Source: Acidisoma cellulosilyticum | GTDB lineage: Bacteria > Pseudomonadota > Alphaproteobacteria > Acetobacterales > Acetobacteraceae | Direction: 5' to 3' | Length of the DNA: 64,000 nucleotides | Assembly: GCF_020621385.1 (NCBI RefSeq) | Contig: NZ_JAESVA010000006.1 | Span: 1 to 64,000 of the forward strand | Shown here: in pieces, positions 26,518 to 35,159 of the stretch | Position numbering within the stretch: position 1 is the first letter of the stretch | Layout of the letters: each line of letters begins with the position of its first letter | Position numbers and translations under genes: made by a program | The notes under the pieces: generated by a model | Database searches by the model: none | What the model was told of the DNA's origin: nothing | Seen by the model: the letters and a program-made list of their open reading frames with translations, nothing else

Positions 26518-27276
26518 TCAGGCAAAGCCGCCATTCACATGCAGCGCTTGTCCGGTAATATAGCTTGCCGCCGGTGAGCACAGGAACTGCACCAAAGCCG
26601 CGACCTCCTGCGGCGTTCCGGCACGGCCGAGTGGCACCTTCCGCTCAAAGGCCTGCCATTCCTCGGCGGACAGGAATTGCGGTCCGTTATCTTTCTGGAT
26701 CAGGCCGGGTACCACGGCATTGACCAGGATACCGTCGGGTGCGAGTTGAATGGCCAGCGCCCGCACCATGGCCTCCACCGCTGCCTTGGCGGCAGCCGAA
26801 GCCGGATAAACCGGATAGTCAGACCGAAAGACATGGGCGTTATGGGTGCTGATCGCGACCATGCGCGCGTCCTTGGCCGCCTGCAGGAACGGCAGCGCGA
26901 TGGTCGCCAGGTCCAGAAAGGCGCCGGTGATGGCGGCATGCACGTAGTCGAAAGTCTCGCGGGTCAGCTTGCCCAAAGGGTCCCGGTTCGGGAACCCGGC
27001 ATTGGCGATGATGACGTTAAGGCTGCCGAAGGCCTTGACCGCCGCATCAACCAAACGCGCCGATGTTGCGCGATCGGCGATATCGCCGAGGACGATCGTG
27101 GTGCGCGCACCGCGGCTTTCGCAAACCTCGGCCACACGTTTGCAGCCTTCCTCGTTGCGCAGCGCATGAATGACAAGACCGGTATCAGGGGATGCGAGCG
27201 TCCGGGCAATCTCCGCGCCGATGCCGCTGCCGGAACCAGTGATGATGATACCTCTCATGATCGGGTCCTTTGCCAC
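26518..27276 (-). CDS. SDR-family oxidoreductase with altered YxxxK active site
   Basis: A 252-residue SDR with TGSGSGIG at 13-20, NAG at 92-94 and Ser143. The catalytic motif is unusual: the run is YPASAAAK at 157-164, with three alanines inserted between YPAS and K relative to the normal YPASK, so Tyr157 and Lys164 are seven apart and the residue four before the Lys is a serine. Tyr154 is another nearby tyrosine. The rest of the C-terminal half (VNAVVPGLIQKDNG, TGQALHVNGG) is normal. It lies 8 bases before the D-amino-acid dehydrogenase start and probably ends that operon. ATG at 27258 is an alternative start. Confidence 0.8.
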   Translation of the reverse strand: MAKDPIMRGIIITGSGSGIGAEIARTLASPDTGLVIHALRNEEGCKRVAEVCESRGARTTIVLGDIADRATSARLVDAAVKAFGSLNVIIANAGFPNRDPLGKLTRETFDYVHAAITGAFLDLATIALPFLQAAKDARMVAISTHNAHVFRSDYPVYPASAAAKAAVEAMVRALAIQLAPDGILVNAVVPGLIQKDNGPQFLSAEEWQAFERKVPLGRAGTPQEVAALVQFLCSPAASYITGQALHVNGGFA

Positions 27277-27284
27277 AAGATCCG

Positions 27285-28565
27285 CTAAAATCGGTCTGAC
27301 CTGAAGGGTGAAAGATCAATGCCGGGCGCTTGGCCCGCCGCCAGTTGGGCAACAAGCCGGCCTGTCACCGCACCACCGATCATGCCCTGATGGCCGTGGC
27401 CGAAGGCGAGGACCACATTCGGGTAGCGCGCCAGACGCTCGATCACCGGAATGCTGTCCGGCGTCCCCGGCCGGTTGCCCATCCAGGACGTATAGCTGCT
27501 GATATCGAGGCCCGGAAACATGCGCTGGCCTTGCGCCAGCAAAATGCTGGCACGCTTCGGATCGGGCTTCGCCGTCAACCCGGCGAATTCCACGGTGCCC
27601 GACAGACGCAACCCGCCCTCATGCGGTGCCGCGACGAATTTATGCTCGGCCGACACCGTCTGAATGCGCAGCGCCGTCCGCGCGCTGCTGACGGTGACAT
27701 GGTAGCCGCGCTCGGATTCCAGCGGAATGCGCAGGCCGAGCGTGCGGGCGAAGGGGCCGGAAAAGGCGCCCGCGCATACCACCAATTGCTGCACCGGCCG
27801 CCGGCCCTTATCGGTCTGCACCGCAACCGGGCCTTGCGCCCCCATCTCCAGCGCCTGCACTTTGGTGCGAATGAACTGCGCGCCCTGGCTGGCGGCAAGT
27901 GCCGCCAGACGCTCCACCAAGCGTCCAGGATTGGGCGTCTGTCCCTGCTCGGGCAGATAGACCCCGGCCTTGAACTGTGGTCCGAGTGCCGGCTCCAACT
28001 GATGCAATTCATCAGCGTTCAGAATCTCGACCGCCACGCCACGCTCGCGTCTCAGACCAAGGGAATAGCCGCTTTTCGCCGGCCCTGCGGGATCCTCATA
28101 GGCAAAGAGCTGCCCGCGCTTCTGCAGCAGGTCTTCGCAACCGGCATCCTTGAGCAGAGGTTCGTAGGCCTCAAACGTATAGCGATGCAGCGCCCGCATT
28201 GCGTCCGCAATGGCGGGCACCCTGCCCCGGCGGCCGGCCGCCAGAAAACGGATGAGCCAAGGCAGCGCATGCGGCAGATGCAGCAGCCGCAGGCTGATCG
28301 GCCCTTCCGGATCGGCCAGCCAACCGGGAATGTTCTTCGCCATGCCGGGCATGGCATTCGGAATGCAGGAACCGGGACAGATGCCACCTGCATTGCCGTA
28401 GGAACATTGATCCGGCGAGCCGGGCAGAACCGGGTCCAGCACCTCCACCGAGAAGCCCGCGCGCAGCAGGTAATTCGCCGAGCAGACGCCGATGATGCCG
28501 GCACCGATGATGGTGACATGTCCGGCATTGCCCGGCCGCACGGGCAAGGAGCTTGTCGCTGTCAT
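27285..28565 (-). CDS. FAD-dependent D-amino-acid dehydrogenase (DadA-like)
   Basis: A 426-residue DAO-family flavoprotein with the dinucleotide-binding motif IIGAGIIGVCSANYLLRAGFS near the N-terminus and the C-terminal GHGHQGMIGGAVTGRLVAQL that closes over FAD. It would oxidise a D-amino acid or cyclic imino acid such as cis-4-hydroxy-D-proline. The proline racemase/epimerase in the same regulon could make that substrate from the L-form. It lies 25 bases after the aldehyde dehydrogenase. Confidence 0.85.
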   Translation of the reverse strand: MTATSSLPVRPGNAGHVTIIGAGIIGVCSANYLLRAGFSVEVLDPVLPGSPDQCSYGNAGGICPGSCIPNAMPGMAKNIPGWLADPEGPISLRLLHLPHALPWLIRFLAAGRRGRVPAIADAMRALHRYTFEAYEPLLKDAGCEDLLQKRGQLFAYEDPAGPAKSGYSLGLRRERGVAVEILNADELHQLEPALGPQFKAGVYLPEQGQTPNPGRLVERLAALAASQGAQFIRTKVQALEMGAQGPVAVQTDKGRRPVQQLVVCAGAFSGPFARTLGLRIPLESERGYHVTVSSARTALRIQTVSAEHKFVAAPHEGGLRLSGTVEFAGLTAKPDPKRASILLAQGQRMFPGLDISSYTSWMGNRPGTPDSIPVIERLARYPNVVLAFGHGHQGMIGGAVTGRLVAQLAAGQAPGIDLSPFRSDRF

Positions 28566-28590
28566 GGCGCCTCTCGCTCAAACCAACCGA

Positions 28591-30030
28591 TCAGGCGAAC
28601 TGCATCGCGACCGAACGCCAATGCGTGTAGAAGTCGATGATCTTGAGCCCCTGCTCAGGCTGGCCGAGGCCCGACCCTTTCCAGCCCTGGAAGGGCGCGT
28701 GCATCTCCACACCCGCCGTGGGCAGATTGACGCCGACGACACCACTCTCCGCGCCACGCGCGAAGCGATGGGCGGCTTCCAGATCGCGCGTCATGATCGT
28801 GCTGCTCAGCCCGTAATCCGTGCCGTTGACGACGGCCAGCGCGGCTTCCAGCCCATCGACCGGAATCACCGCGACCACGGGGCCGAAAATCTCCTGCTGT
28901 GCCAGCGGCGCATCGGGGGCGACATCCGCAAACAAGGTCGGCGCGACATAATAGCCGTTTTCCATCGGAGCCTTATCACCGCCGACGACCAGACGCTCGC
29001 CGGCAGCGATGCCGGCCGTGATATGACCGAGCACCTTGGCGAATTGGCGGTCATCCACCACCGGGCCCAGAAATGTGCCCTCCGTCATCGGATCGCCGAC
29101 CGTCAGCCCGGCCACGCGAGCGGCGAAAGCCTCCTCGAACCGACCGGCAATGGCGCGATCAACCAGAACGCGGCTGGTCGCCGTGCATTTCTGCCCGGCG
29201 GACCGGAAAGCACCTTCTGTGGCAATGGTCACCGCCTTGTCCAGATCCGCTGCCTCATGCACGTAAAGGGCGTTCTTCCCGCCCATCTCGCATTGCGCAC
29301 GGCCAAGGCGCGCGGAAACCTCGCGATAGATCGCCTGTCCGACGGGCGTGGAACCGGTGAAGGAAATGGCCGGCAGCGCCTTATGCCGCACAATCGCCGC
29401 GCCGACCTCGGCGCCGCCATGGACAAGGTTGACGACACCCTCGGGCAGCCCGGCTTCCAGCAGAGCGTCGATCACGGCCTGCGAGCACAGCGGGTGATGC
29501 GGCGCCGGCTTCCACACAACCGTATTGCCTGTCATCAGCGCAGGGCCAAGCTTCCAGCAAGCGATGGAGAAAGGAAAGTTCCAGGGCGTGATGAGGCCGA
29601 CGGCACCCAAAGGCTCGCGCAGCGTATAGTAATGCACATTGGGCCGGCCCGAATGCAGGGTCTCGCCGGCCGCGCGCTGCGCTTCCGCCGCGTAGAATTG
29701 CAGCACCTTGCCGGCATAGCCGACTTCGCCCATGGCCTCGGGCAAAGGCTTGCCCATCTCGCGCGTCATCAACGCGCCGAGTTCCGCTGTGCGCGCAATC
29801 AGGATCGCCCCGGCCCTGGCCAGAATATCCGCGCGGCCGATCGCCCCGCGGGCCTTCCAGGACGAAAAGGCGGTCTGCGCCGCAGCGACCGCGGATTCGA
29901 CCTCATCCGCCGAGGAAAACGCATAATCCGCGATGACGTCATCCAGGCGCGACGGATTGACGGCGCAATAGCGCTCCTGGCCCTGAGGCGCGACCTTGCG
30001 GCCGCCGATCAGATTGGTGATGGCATTCAT
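28591..30030 (-). CDS. NAD(P)-dependent aldehyde dehydrogenase (succinate- or 2-oxoglutarate-semialdehyde type)
   Basis: A 479-residue aldehyde dehydrogenase. The catalytic cysteine lies in SAGQKCTATSRV and the general-base glutamate in EMGGKN. FRSAGQKCTATSR is the form seen in alpha-ketoglutarate semialdehyde and related semialdehyde dehydrogenases. The gene overlaps the hydroxyacid dehydrogenase stop by 4 bases. In a hydroxyproline-type route this enzyme would give 2-oxoglutarate; that role is inferred from the neighbouring D-amino-acid dehydrogenase and epimerase. Confidence 0.88.
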   Translation of the reverse strand: MNAITNLIGGRKVAPQGQERYCAVNPSRLDDVIADYAFSSADEVESAVAAAQTAFSSWKARGAIGRADILARAGAILIARTAELGALMTREMGKPLPEAMGEVGYAGKVLQFYAAEAQRAAGETLHSGRPNVHYYTLREPLGAVGLITPWNFPFSIACWKLGPALMTGNTVVWKPAPHHPLCSQAVIDALLEAGLPEGVVNLVHGGAEVGAAIVRHKALPAISFTGSTPVGQAIYREVSARLGRAQCEMGGKNALYVHEAADLDKAVTIATEGAFRSAGQKCTATSRVLVDRAIAGRFEEAFAARVAGLTVGDPMTEGTFLGPVVDDRQFAKVLGHITAGIAAGERLVVGGDKAPMENGYYVAPTLFADVAPDAPLAQQEIFGPVVAVIPVDGLEAALAVVNGTDYGLSSTIMTRDLEAAHRFARGAESGVVGVNLPTAGVEMHAPFQGWKGSGLGQPEQGLKIIDFYTHWRSVAMQFA

Positions 30031-31001
30031 GCTGAGACACTCCGCGAAGACGGGGATAGAGCAAGCGGCGTGAGCAAGGCCTCACCCGCGAAAAAACGAT
30101 CAAGATTGCCGATGACAAGATCGGCCATGGCGCGCCGGGTCTCGCGCGTGGCGCTGCCCTGGTGCGGTTGAAGAATAACCTGATCGAGGCCGAACATGGC
30201 CTCGGGCACATGCGGCTCGTTCTGATAGACGTCAAGGCCCGCGCCGCCAAGACGCCCTTCCGTCAGCGCCGTCACCAGCGCTGCCTCATCAACCACCGAC
30301 CCGCGGGCGACATTGATGAGCAAGCCTTCCGGCCCCAAAGCGTCCATCACCTCGGCGTCGATCATATGCTGTGTGGCAGGGCCGCCCGGCACGATGACAA
30401 TCAGGGCTGCTGCCTCTCGGGCCAAGGCGACCAGATCGGGCGCGTGACGCCATGGCACATCCGCACGGAGATTGCGTGTGTGATAGGCGATGACGCAACC
30501 GAAGGCCTCCAGACGCTGGGCGATGACCATGCCGATCCGCCCCAGGCCGACAATGCCGATGATCCGCCCCGCGATGCCCCGGCCGAGCGGCGGATCCCCT
30601 GCCCGCGGCCACTGACCGGCGCGCAGATAGCGATCATTCGCGACCAGGTTGCGGCTGCAGGCGAGCAGCAGGGCGATCGCCATATTGGCAGTATCGTCGT
30701 TCAAGACATCCGGCGTATTGGTGACCGTGATCCCCCTTGACTGCGCATAGGGCAAAGCCAGGCTGTCGGTGCCGACACCGAAGGACGCGATAAGACGAAG
30801 GTTCGGGCAAGCCTCGACCAGATCGGCCGGAAAACCGACAAAGGTGCTCGTCACCGCCGCCTGAAAACGGCGGCCCTCGCGGGCGATAAAGGCCGCAGGT
30901 TCCGCCTGCTCATGCAAGGGCCAAAGCGTGAAGCGGCGCTCCAGCTCTTCCACCAGATAAGGCATCAGCGGGCCGGCCTGAAGCAGATCCGGGCGAGACA
31001 T
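30027..31001 (-). CDS. D-isomer-specific 2-hydroxyacid dehydrogenase (glyoxylate/hydroxypyruvate reductase-like)
   Basis: About 324 residues from the ATG at 31001, the size of the family. The NAD(P) motif GIVGLGRIGMVIAQ and the later NVARGSVVDEAALV and QPHQGSATRETR segments give the catalytic Arg-Glu-His set, with Gln-Gly in place of the more common HxG at the last motif. A longer open extension to 31352 overlaps the HpcH aldolase and has no homology. It lies 16 bases after that aldolase and may reduce the aldehyde or 2-oxoacid it releases. Confidence 0.87.
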   Translation of the reverse strand: MSRPDLLQAGPLMPYLVEELERRFTLWPLHEQAEPAAFIAREGRRFQAAVTSTFVGFPADLVEACPNLRLIASFGVGTDSLALPYAQSRGITVTNTPDVLNDDTANMAIALLLACSRNLVANDRYLRAGQWPRAGDPPLGRGIAGRIIGIVGLGRIGMVIAQRLEAFGCVIAYHTRNLRADVPWRHAPDLVALAREAAALIVIVPGGPATQHMIDAEVMDALGPEGLLINVARGSVVDEAALVTALTEGRLGGAGLDVYQNEPHVPEAMFGLDQVILQPHQGSATRETRRAMADLVIGNLDRFFAGEALLTPLALSPSSRSVSA

Positions 31002-31017
31002 GCCGGTCACAGTCCTG

Positions 31018-31815
31018 TCAATACGAGCTGGATTTGGTGGCACCGGCCACTTCGCCGCCCTGGCGCAGTTCCGACAGCGCGTCATTGCCGGCGCCGGCCA
31101 TGAAGCGCAGCTCGCTGAGATAGGCAAAGAAGCTGTAGCCGAGCGCTTCCATGTCACGCGTATAAGCGATGGAGCCGGTATGGATGCCGGCCGGAATATT
31201 ATGCCGCTTCGCCGCTTCTGCGATCTTGACGATCGCATCGTAGACTTTCGGGAAGCGCGGATCGAAGCCCGGCGTGTGACCGAGAGAGACCGAGAGATCC
31301 GACGGCCCGACAAAGATCGAATCCAGGCCGGGAACGGACAGGATTTCATCAATATTGTCGACAGCCTCGCCTGTTTCGATCATCGCCATGCTGACGACGG
31401 TTTCATTCGCCTTCAGCCCGTAATCGGAGCCGCCATACATCGTGGCGCGCACCGGCCCCATGCTGCGATGGCCGAGCGGCGCATAGCGGCAGCTGCGCAC
31501 GAAATATTCCGCCTGCTCGCGCGTATTGACCATTGGGCAAATAATGGCATAGGCGCCGGCATCCAGCATCTTGCCGATAATCCCGGATTCCAAGGACGGG
31601 ACGCGTACCACCGGCACGCTGTCGGTCACTGAAATCGCCTGCAGCATTGTCAATGCATCGGCATAGTCGATAAGCCCATGCTGCATATCCACGGTGATGC
31701 TGTCCCAGCCCTGACGGGCCATCATCTCGGCGCTGACGGATGACGGGATCATCAGCCAGCCGTTATAGACCGTGCCACCCTCAGACCAGATCTTGCGGAG
31801 ATTATTCGCACGCAT
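31018..31815 (-). CDS. HpcH/HpaI-family class II aldolase
   Basis: A 265-residue TIM-barrel aldolase of the HpcH/HpaI/CitE group. The active-site pieces are WDSITVDMQHGLIDY (Asp and His), the ICPMVNTREQAE strand with the Arg, and MAMIETGEAVDNIDEI with the metal-binding Glu, followed by FVGPSDLS with the second acidic ligand. It cleaves a 4-hydroxy-2-oxo acid to pyruvate and an aldehyde (for example glyoxylate, glycolaldehyde or succinate semialdehyde). The neighbouring hydroxyacid and aldehyde dehydrogenases fit as consumers of its products. Confidence 0.88.
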   Translation of the reverse strand: MRANNLRKIWSEGGTVYNGWLMIPSSVSAEMMARQGWDSITVDMQHGLIDYADALTMLQAISVTDSVPVVRVPSLESGIIGKMLDAGAYAIICPMVNTREQAEYFVRSCRYAPLGHRSMGPVRATMYGGSDYGLKANETVVSMAMIETGEAVDNIDEILSVPGLDSIFVGPSDLSVSLGHTPGFDPRFPKVYDAIVKIAEAAKRHNIPAGIHTGSIAYTRDMEALGYSFFAYLSELRFMAGAGNDALSELRQGGEVAGATKSSSY

Positions 31816-31826
31816 CGGCGGAATTC

Positions 31827-33530
31827 CTATTCTCGATTGAGGATGAGATCGCTCGCGCGTTCGGCGATGGCGATCGTGGAAATATTGGTATTGGCCGCGA
31901 TGATGGACGGCATGACGGAGGCATCAACCACCCGCAGCCCTTCCACCCCGCGCACGCGGCAGCGGTTGTCCAATACCGCCAGCGGATCATCCTCCGCCCC
32001 CATGCGACAGGTGCCGGAAACATGCCAGCCGGACCAGACCGTGCTGCGCACCCAATCCGCGATGGCCTCATCATCCTTCGCCATGCGGTGCAGCTGATCC
32101 TGCGAGCCGAATTTGCGGCGAATGATCATCTCGCGCGTCGGCGGAAAGTCCAGCAGGGCCGCCGCGGCGGCCGTCTTGACCCAGGTTTTGCGGCTCTTCA
32201 CGCTCAGACGACGCACTTCGTCGCTATAGCCCGCCAGAAACCAGGTATTCACGCCCGGCGCGACTTCGGGACTCGTCATCACCGCATACAGGCGCTTGAA
32301 CCCGTCCACCAGACGCGAAAGATCCCGCCCATCGGCCCCCAGATTGATATCGACCAAGGGTTCGTCATCATAATGCGGCGTCTTCAACCGCACTGTCCCC
32401 TGCGAATAGGATTTGTTGACGCAAATATTCAGCGCCGCCATGGACAGGCCAAGCCGATGCCAGCCCGCGCGGTTGACCGGCATCATCAGCATATCACCAG
32501 GCGTGCAGCCCTCAGCCCCCGAACTATAGCGATGGCCGAGGAAAATATGCCGCCGCTGCCCCCGTGACAGACGAAAGCCGGGTTTCAGATGAATGGCGAA
32601 AGCGATATGGGGATGATCCGTCAGATTTTCGCCGACGCCCGGCACATCGGCCAGGACATCGATGCCCATTCTGCGCAAATCGGCAGCCGGACCAATACCG
32701 GCGCGCAGCAGAATCGCCGGACTGTGCAATGCGCCGGCGGAGATGATGACCTCCCCTGCCGCCACATGCCGGCGCACACCCGCTACATTCACTTCAATGC
32801 CGGTGATGCGCTGGCCTTCGTTGACAAGACGCTCAACCATCGCTTCGGCGACGATCGTCAGATTGGGACGCCGGCGCACCTCCGCCGTCAGATAGCCGGT
32901 AGCGGTCGAAACGCGGCGATCATGCTCGTTGGACAGCGGCAGCGGGAAAAGCCCGTCCTCCGTGGTCGCGTTGTAATCCTCACGATAGACCGCACCGGTC
33001 TTTTCAAGCGCCGCCGCGACCGATTTCGTGAAGGGCGCCCATTTCTCGGGGAAGTCGCGACGAATGGGGATCGGTCCACTCGCACCATGGAGCTCACCCT
33101 GGAAATCCTGATCGCGCTCCAGGCGCTTCAGCATGGGCAGCATGTCTTTCCAGCCCCAGCCGCGCACGCCGAGCGATTCCCACTCGTCGTAATCGGCGGG
33201 CAGGCCGCGTACCGCGAATTGGCCGTTGATGCTGGAACCGCCACCCATGACGCGCGCCTGTTCCAGCTTGCTGTCCTTCGCCGCCGCCCCGCTATTGCTG
33301 CGTGGCGAGCGCATGAAGACGCGCAGCTTTTCCCAGTGAAAGCGCGGATCGAAATAGGATAGGCCCGGGTAGCTATCGGCAATCACGTCTGGCACCGCAT
33401 CGGGTGGCGTATCGGGCCCTGCTTCGAACAGAGCCACAGTATGGCGACCGTCGGCCGAGAGACGGTTCGCAAGAACCGCTCCGGCCGAGCCGCCGCCAAC
33501 AATTACGAAATCATAGCGTTCGATGGACAC
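31827..33530 (-). CDS. GMC-family FAD oxidoreductase (choline dehydrogenase-like)
   Basis: A 567-residue GMC oxidoreductase with FAD motif VGGGSAGAVLANRLSAD, the second signature MGGGSSINGQFAVRG and the GALHSPAILLRAGIGP strand. C-terminal WHVSGTCRMG supplies the catalytic histidine. It oxidises a primary or secondary alcohol of the imported compound to an aldehyde or ketone, with the adjacent aldehyde dehydrogenase as a natural next step. It lies 11 bases before the aldolase and 24 after the aldehyde dehydrogenase on the same strand. Confidence 0.9.
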   Translation of the reverse strand: MSIERYDFVIVGGGSAGAVLANRLSADGRHTVALFEAGPDTPPDAVPDVIADSYPGLSYFDPRFHWEKLRVFMRSPRSNSGAAAKDSKLEQARVMGGGSSINGQFAVRGLPADYDEWESLGVRGWGWKDMLPMLKRLERDQDFQGELHGASGPIPIRRDFPEKWAPFTKSVAAALEKTGAVYREDYNATTEDGLFPLPLSNEHDRRVSTATGYLTAEVRRRPNLTIVAEAMVERLVNEGQRITGIEVNVAGVRRHVAAGEVIISAGALHSPAILLRAGIGPAADLRRMGIDVLADVPGVGENLTDHPHIAFAIHLKPGFRLSRGQRRHIFLGHRYSSGAEGCTPGDMLMMPVNRAGWHRLGLSMAALNICVNKSYSQGTVRLKTPHYDDEPLVDINLGADGRDLSRLVDGFKRLYAVMTSPEVAPGVNTWFLAGYSDEVRRLSVKSRKTWVKTAAAAALLDFPPTREMIIRRKFGSQDQLHRMAKDDEAIADWVRSTVWSGWHVSGTCRMGAEDDPLAVLDNRCRVRGVEGLRVVDASVMPSIIAANTNISTIAIAERASDLILNRE

Positions 33531-33554
33531 AGCAAATACCCGTTGCGCAGCGCA

Positions 33555-35036
33555 TCACGCGGCGTAGTTGATCCAGGCAGCCTTCTGACGCAGGAAGGCC
33601 TCGATCCCTGCACGGCCCATATCCTTGCCGAAGCCGGAGCCTTTGAAACCGCCGGCCGGAAAAGCGAATTCCGGCGCACGACCGGGCTGGTTGACCCAGA
33701 TCATGCCGGCCTCGATGCCTTCAACGGCCGCCAGGACCTGCTTCAGATCACGGCCATAGACATTGGCCGCAAGGCCGTAGGTGGGATGGGCCGCCTTGGC
33801 GATGCCCTCCTCCGGGTCATCGAAGCGATCGACGATCAGGACAGGACCGAAAAACTCCTCGCGGAATCCCGTGTTCTGCTCGCTGACACCTTCCAGAATG
33901 GTCGGCGCGAAATAGGCGCCGGCATTGCGACCTTCCATCCGCTGGCCGCCGATGCGAAGACTGGCACCCTCATCCAACGTCTTCTCGACCAGGCTCTCGA
34001 TCCGCATCACCTGCTTTTCGCTAATGATCGGCGCGAAGGTCGTCGCTTCTTCCCAGGTCGCGCCCGGACGCAGAGCAAGACAGTTTTTCTCAATCGCCTC
34101 CAGCAAAGCGTCCGCTGTGCGGCGCTGCACGATGAGACGTGACCCCGCAGTGCAGACCTGGCCGGCATTGCCCGTGAATCCGGTCGTCACCTTGGCCGCT
34201 GTCGCCGCCAGATCACCATGATCATCGAAGACCAGGGCCGGGCTTTTGCCGCCGAGTTCCAAAGTCACGGGCTTGATACCGGATTGCGCGGCAAGCGTCA
34301 TGATCGCAGCGCCCGTCGCGGTGGACCCGGTGAAGGAGATTTTGCCGATCGCCGGGTGACGCACGATGGCCGCGCCCGTCGTCGTGCCATAGCCGTTGAC
34401 GACGTTGAACAGACCGGCCGGAAGACCGGCCCGCGTCGCAATCTCAGCCAGCGCCAGCAATGTATGCGGCGTCAATTCTGAGGTTTTCATCACCACGGCA
34501 TTCCCGGCCGCCAGAGCGGGCGCGAATTTCCAGGCCGCCGTGATCATCGGGAAATTCCACGGCGCGATCGCGCCCACGATCCCGTAAGGCTCCTGCCGGA
34601 TCAGGCTCATGACGCCATTCTCGGTCGCGGTGATGGTGCCTTCGATCTTGTCGCAGAACTCGGCGTAATAGCGAATGACACCGGCAGTACGGATAACGTC
34701 CACCACAGTCGTCAGCTTGATAAGACGCGAAGAACTGGCCGCCTCCAATTGCGCCAGATAGGTCGCATCCGCTTCCACGGCATTGGCGAAGGCATGCAGA
34801 ACGCGGGCGCGTTGCAGCGGCGCGATGCGGTTCCAACCGGAGGCTGCGAGGGCCGCACGGGCGGCATCCACCGCCGCATCCACGGCGGCCTCACCGCCAT
34901 CAGTGATCACGCCTAGCAGTTGATGGTCGGACGGACGGAGAACCGCAATCTCCTCGCTTCCCATCGCGACAAAGCGCCCGCCGATATGATGGCCTTGCGG
35001 AATGGCGAGGCTATTGGGATCGAAATCAAGCGACAT
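33555..35036 (-). CDS. NAD-dependent aldehyde dehydrogenase
   Basis: A 493-residue aldehyde dehydrogenase with ELGGKSP (general-base Glu) and catalytic Cys in GNAGQVCTAGSR. IGGRFV at the N-terminus and FGKDMGRAGIEAF at the C-terminus are usual for the betaine/aromatic aldehyde group. It is the first gene after a 123-base gap that carries a GntR-type inverted repeat at 35109-35124, so it probably starts a separate transcript in the same regulon, followed by the GMC oxidoreductase that would supply its aldehyde. Confidence 0.9.
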   Translation of the reverse strand: MSLDFDPNSLAIPQGHHIGGRFVAMGSEEIAVLRPSDHQLLGVITDGGEAAVDAAVDAARAALAASGWNRIAPLQRARVLHAFANAVEADATYLAQLEAASSSRLIKLTTVVDVIRTAGVIRYYAEFCDKIEGTITATENGVMSLIRQEPYGIVGAIAPWNFPMITAAWKFAPALAAGNAVVMKTSELTPHTLLALAEIATRAGLPAGLFNVVNGYGTTTGAAIVRHPAIGKISFTGSTATGAAIMTLAAQSGIKPVTLELGGKSPALVFDDHGDLAATAAKVTTGFTGNAGQVCTAGSRLIVQRRTADALLEAIEKNCLALRPGATWEEATTFAPIISEKQVMRIESLVEKTLDEGASLRIGGQRMEGRNAGAYFAPTILEGVSEQNTGFREEFFGPVLIVDRFDDPEEGIAKAAHPTYGLAANVYGRDLKQVLAAVEGIEAGMIWVNQPGRAPEFAFPAGGFKGSGFGKDMGRAGIEAFLRQKAAWINYAA

Positions 35037-35108
35037 GGTGTTTCTCCAGCCTCGGGCTCATGGCTCTGTCACGGCATAGGATGACAGGCAAATCGCGTCC
35101 GGCATATT

Positions 35109-35124
35109 CCATATTGTACACAAT
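35109..35124. promoter_or_regulatory. GntR-type inverted repeat upstream of the aldehyde dehydrogenase
   Basis: CCATATTGTACACAAT has arms ATTGT and ACAAT around AC. Its first 15 bases occur identically at 39804-39818 upstream of the importer ATPase, and a close relative is upstream of the GntR gene itself. It lies about 75 bases before the aldehyde dehydrogenase start. Confidence 0.65.
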
Positions 35125-35159
35125 TTGATGACGCATCCTGCGGCGGCTTCTGGCGGCGC

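Noticed and set aside
27330-28640. Open frame of 436 codons on the plus strand opposite the D-amino-acid dehydrogenase
   Set aside because: The FAD and C-terminal motifs are on the minus strand; this is a shadow frame.
28492-30171. Open frame of 559 codons on the plus strand opposite the aldehyde dehydrogenase
   Set aside because: The minus-strand gene has all catalytic motifs; the plus frame is a high-GC shadow with no motif.
31002-31352. N-terminal extension of the hydroxyacid dehydrogenase
   Set aside because: The extra 117 codons overlap the aldolase gene and have no homology; the family length fits the start at 31001.
31351-31364. AATATTGTCGACAG inside the HpcH aldolase gene, identical to the prp operator core
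   Set aside because: It encodes the conserved VDNIDE stretch of the aldolase and is far from any start, so coincidence is more likely than an operator.
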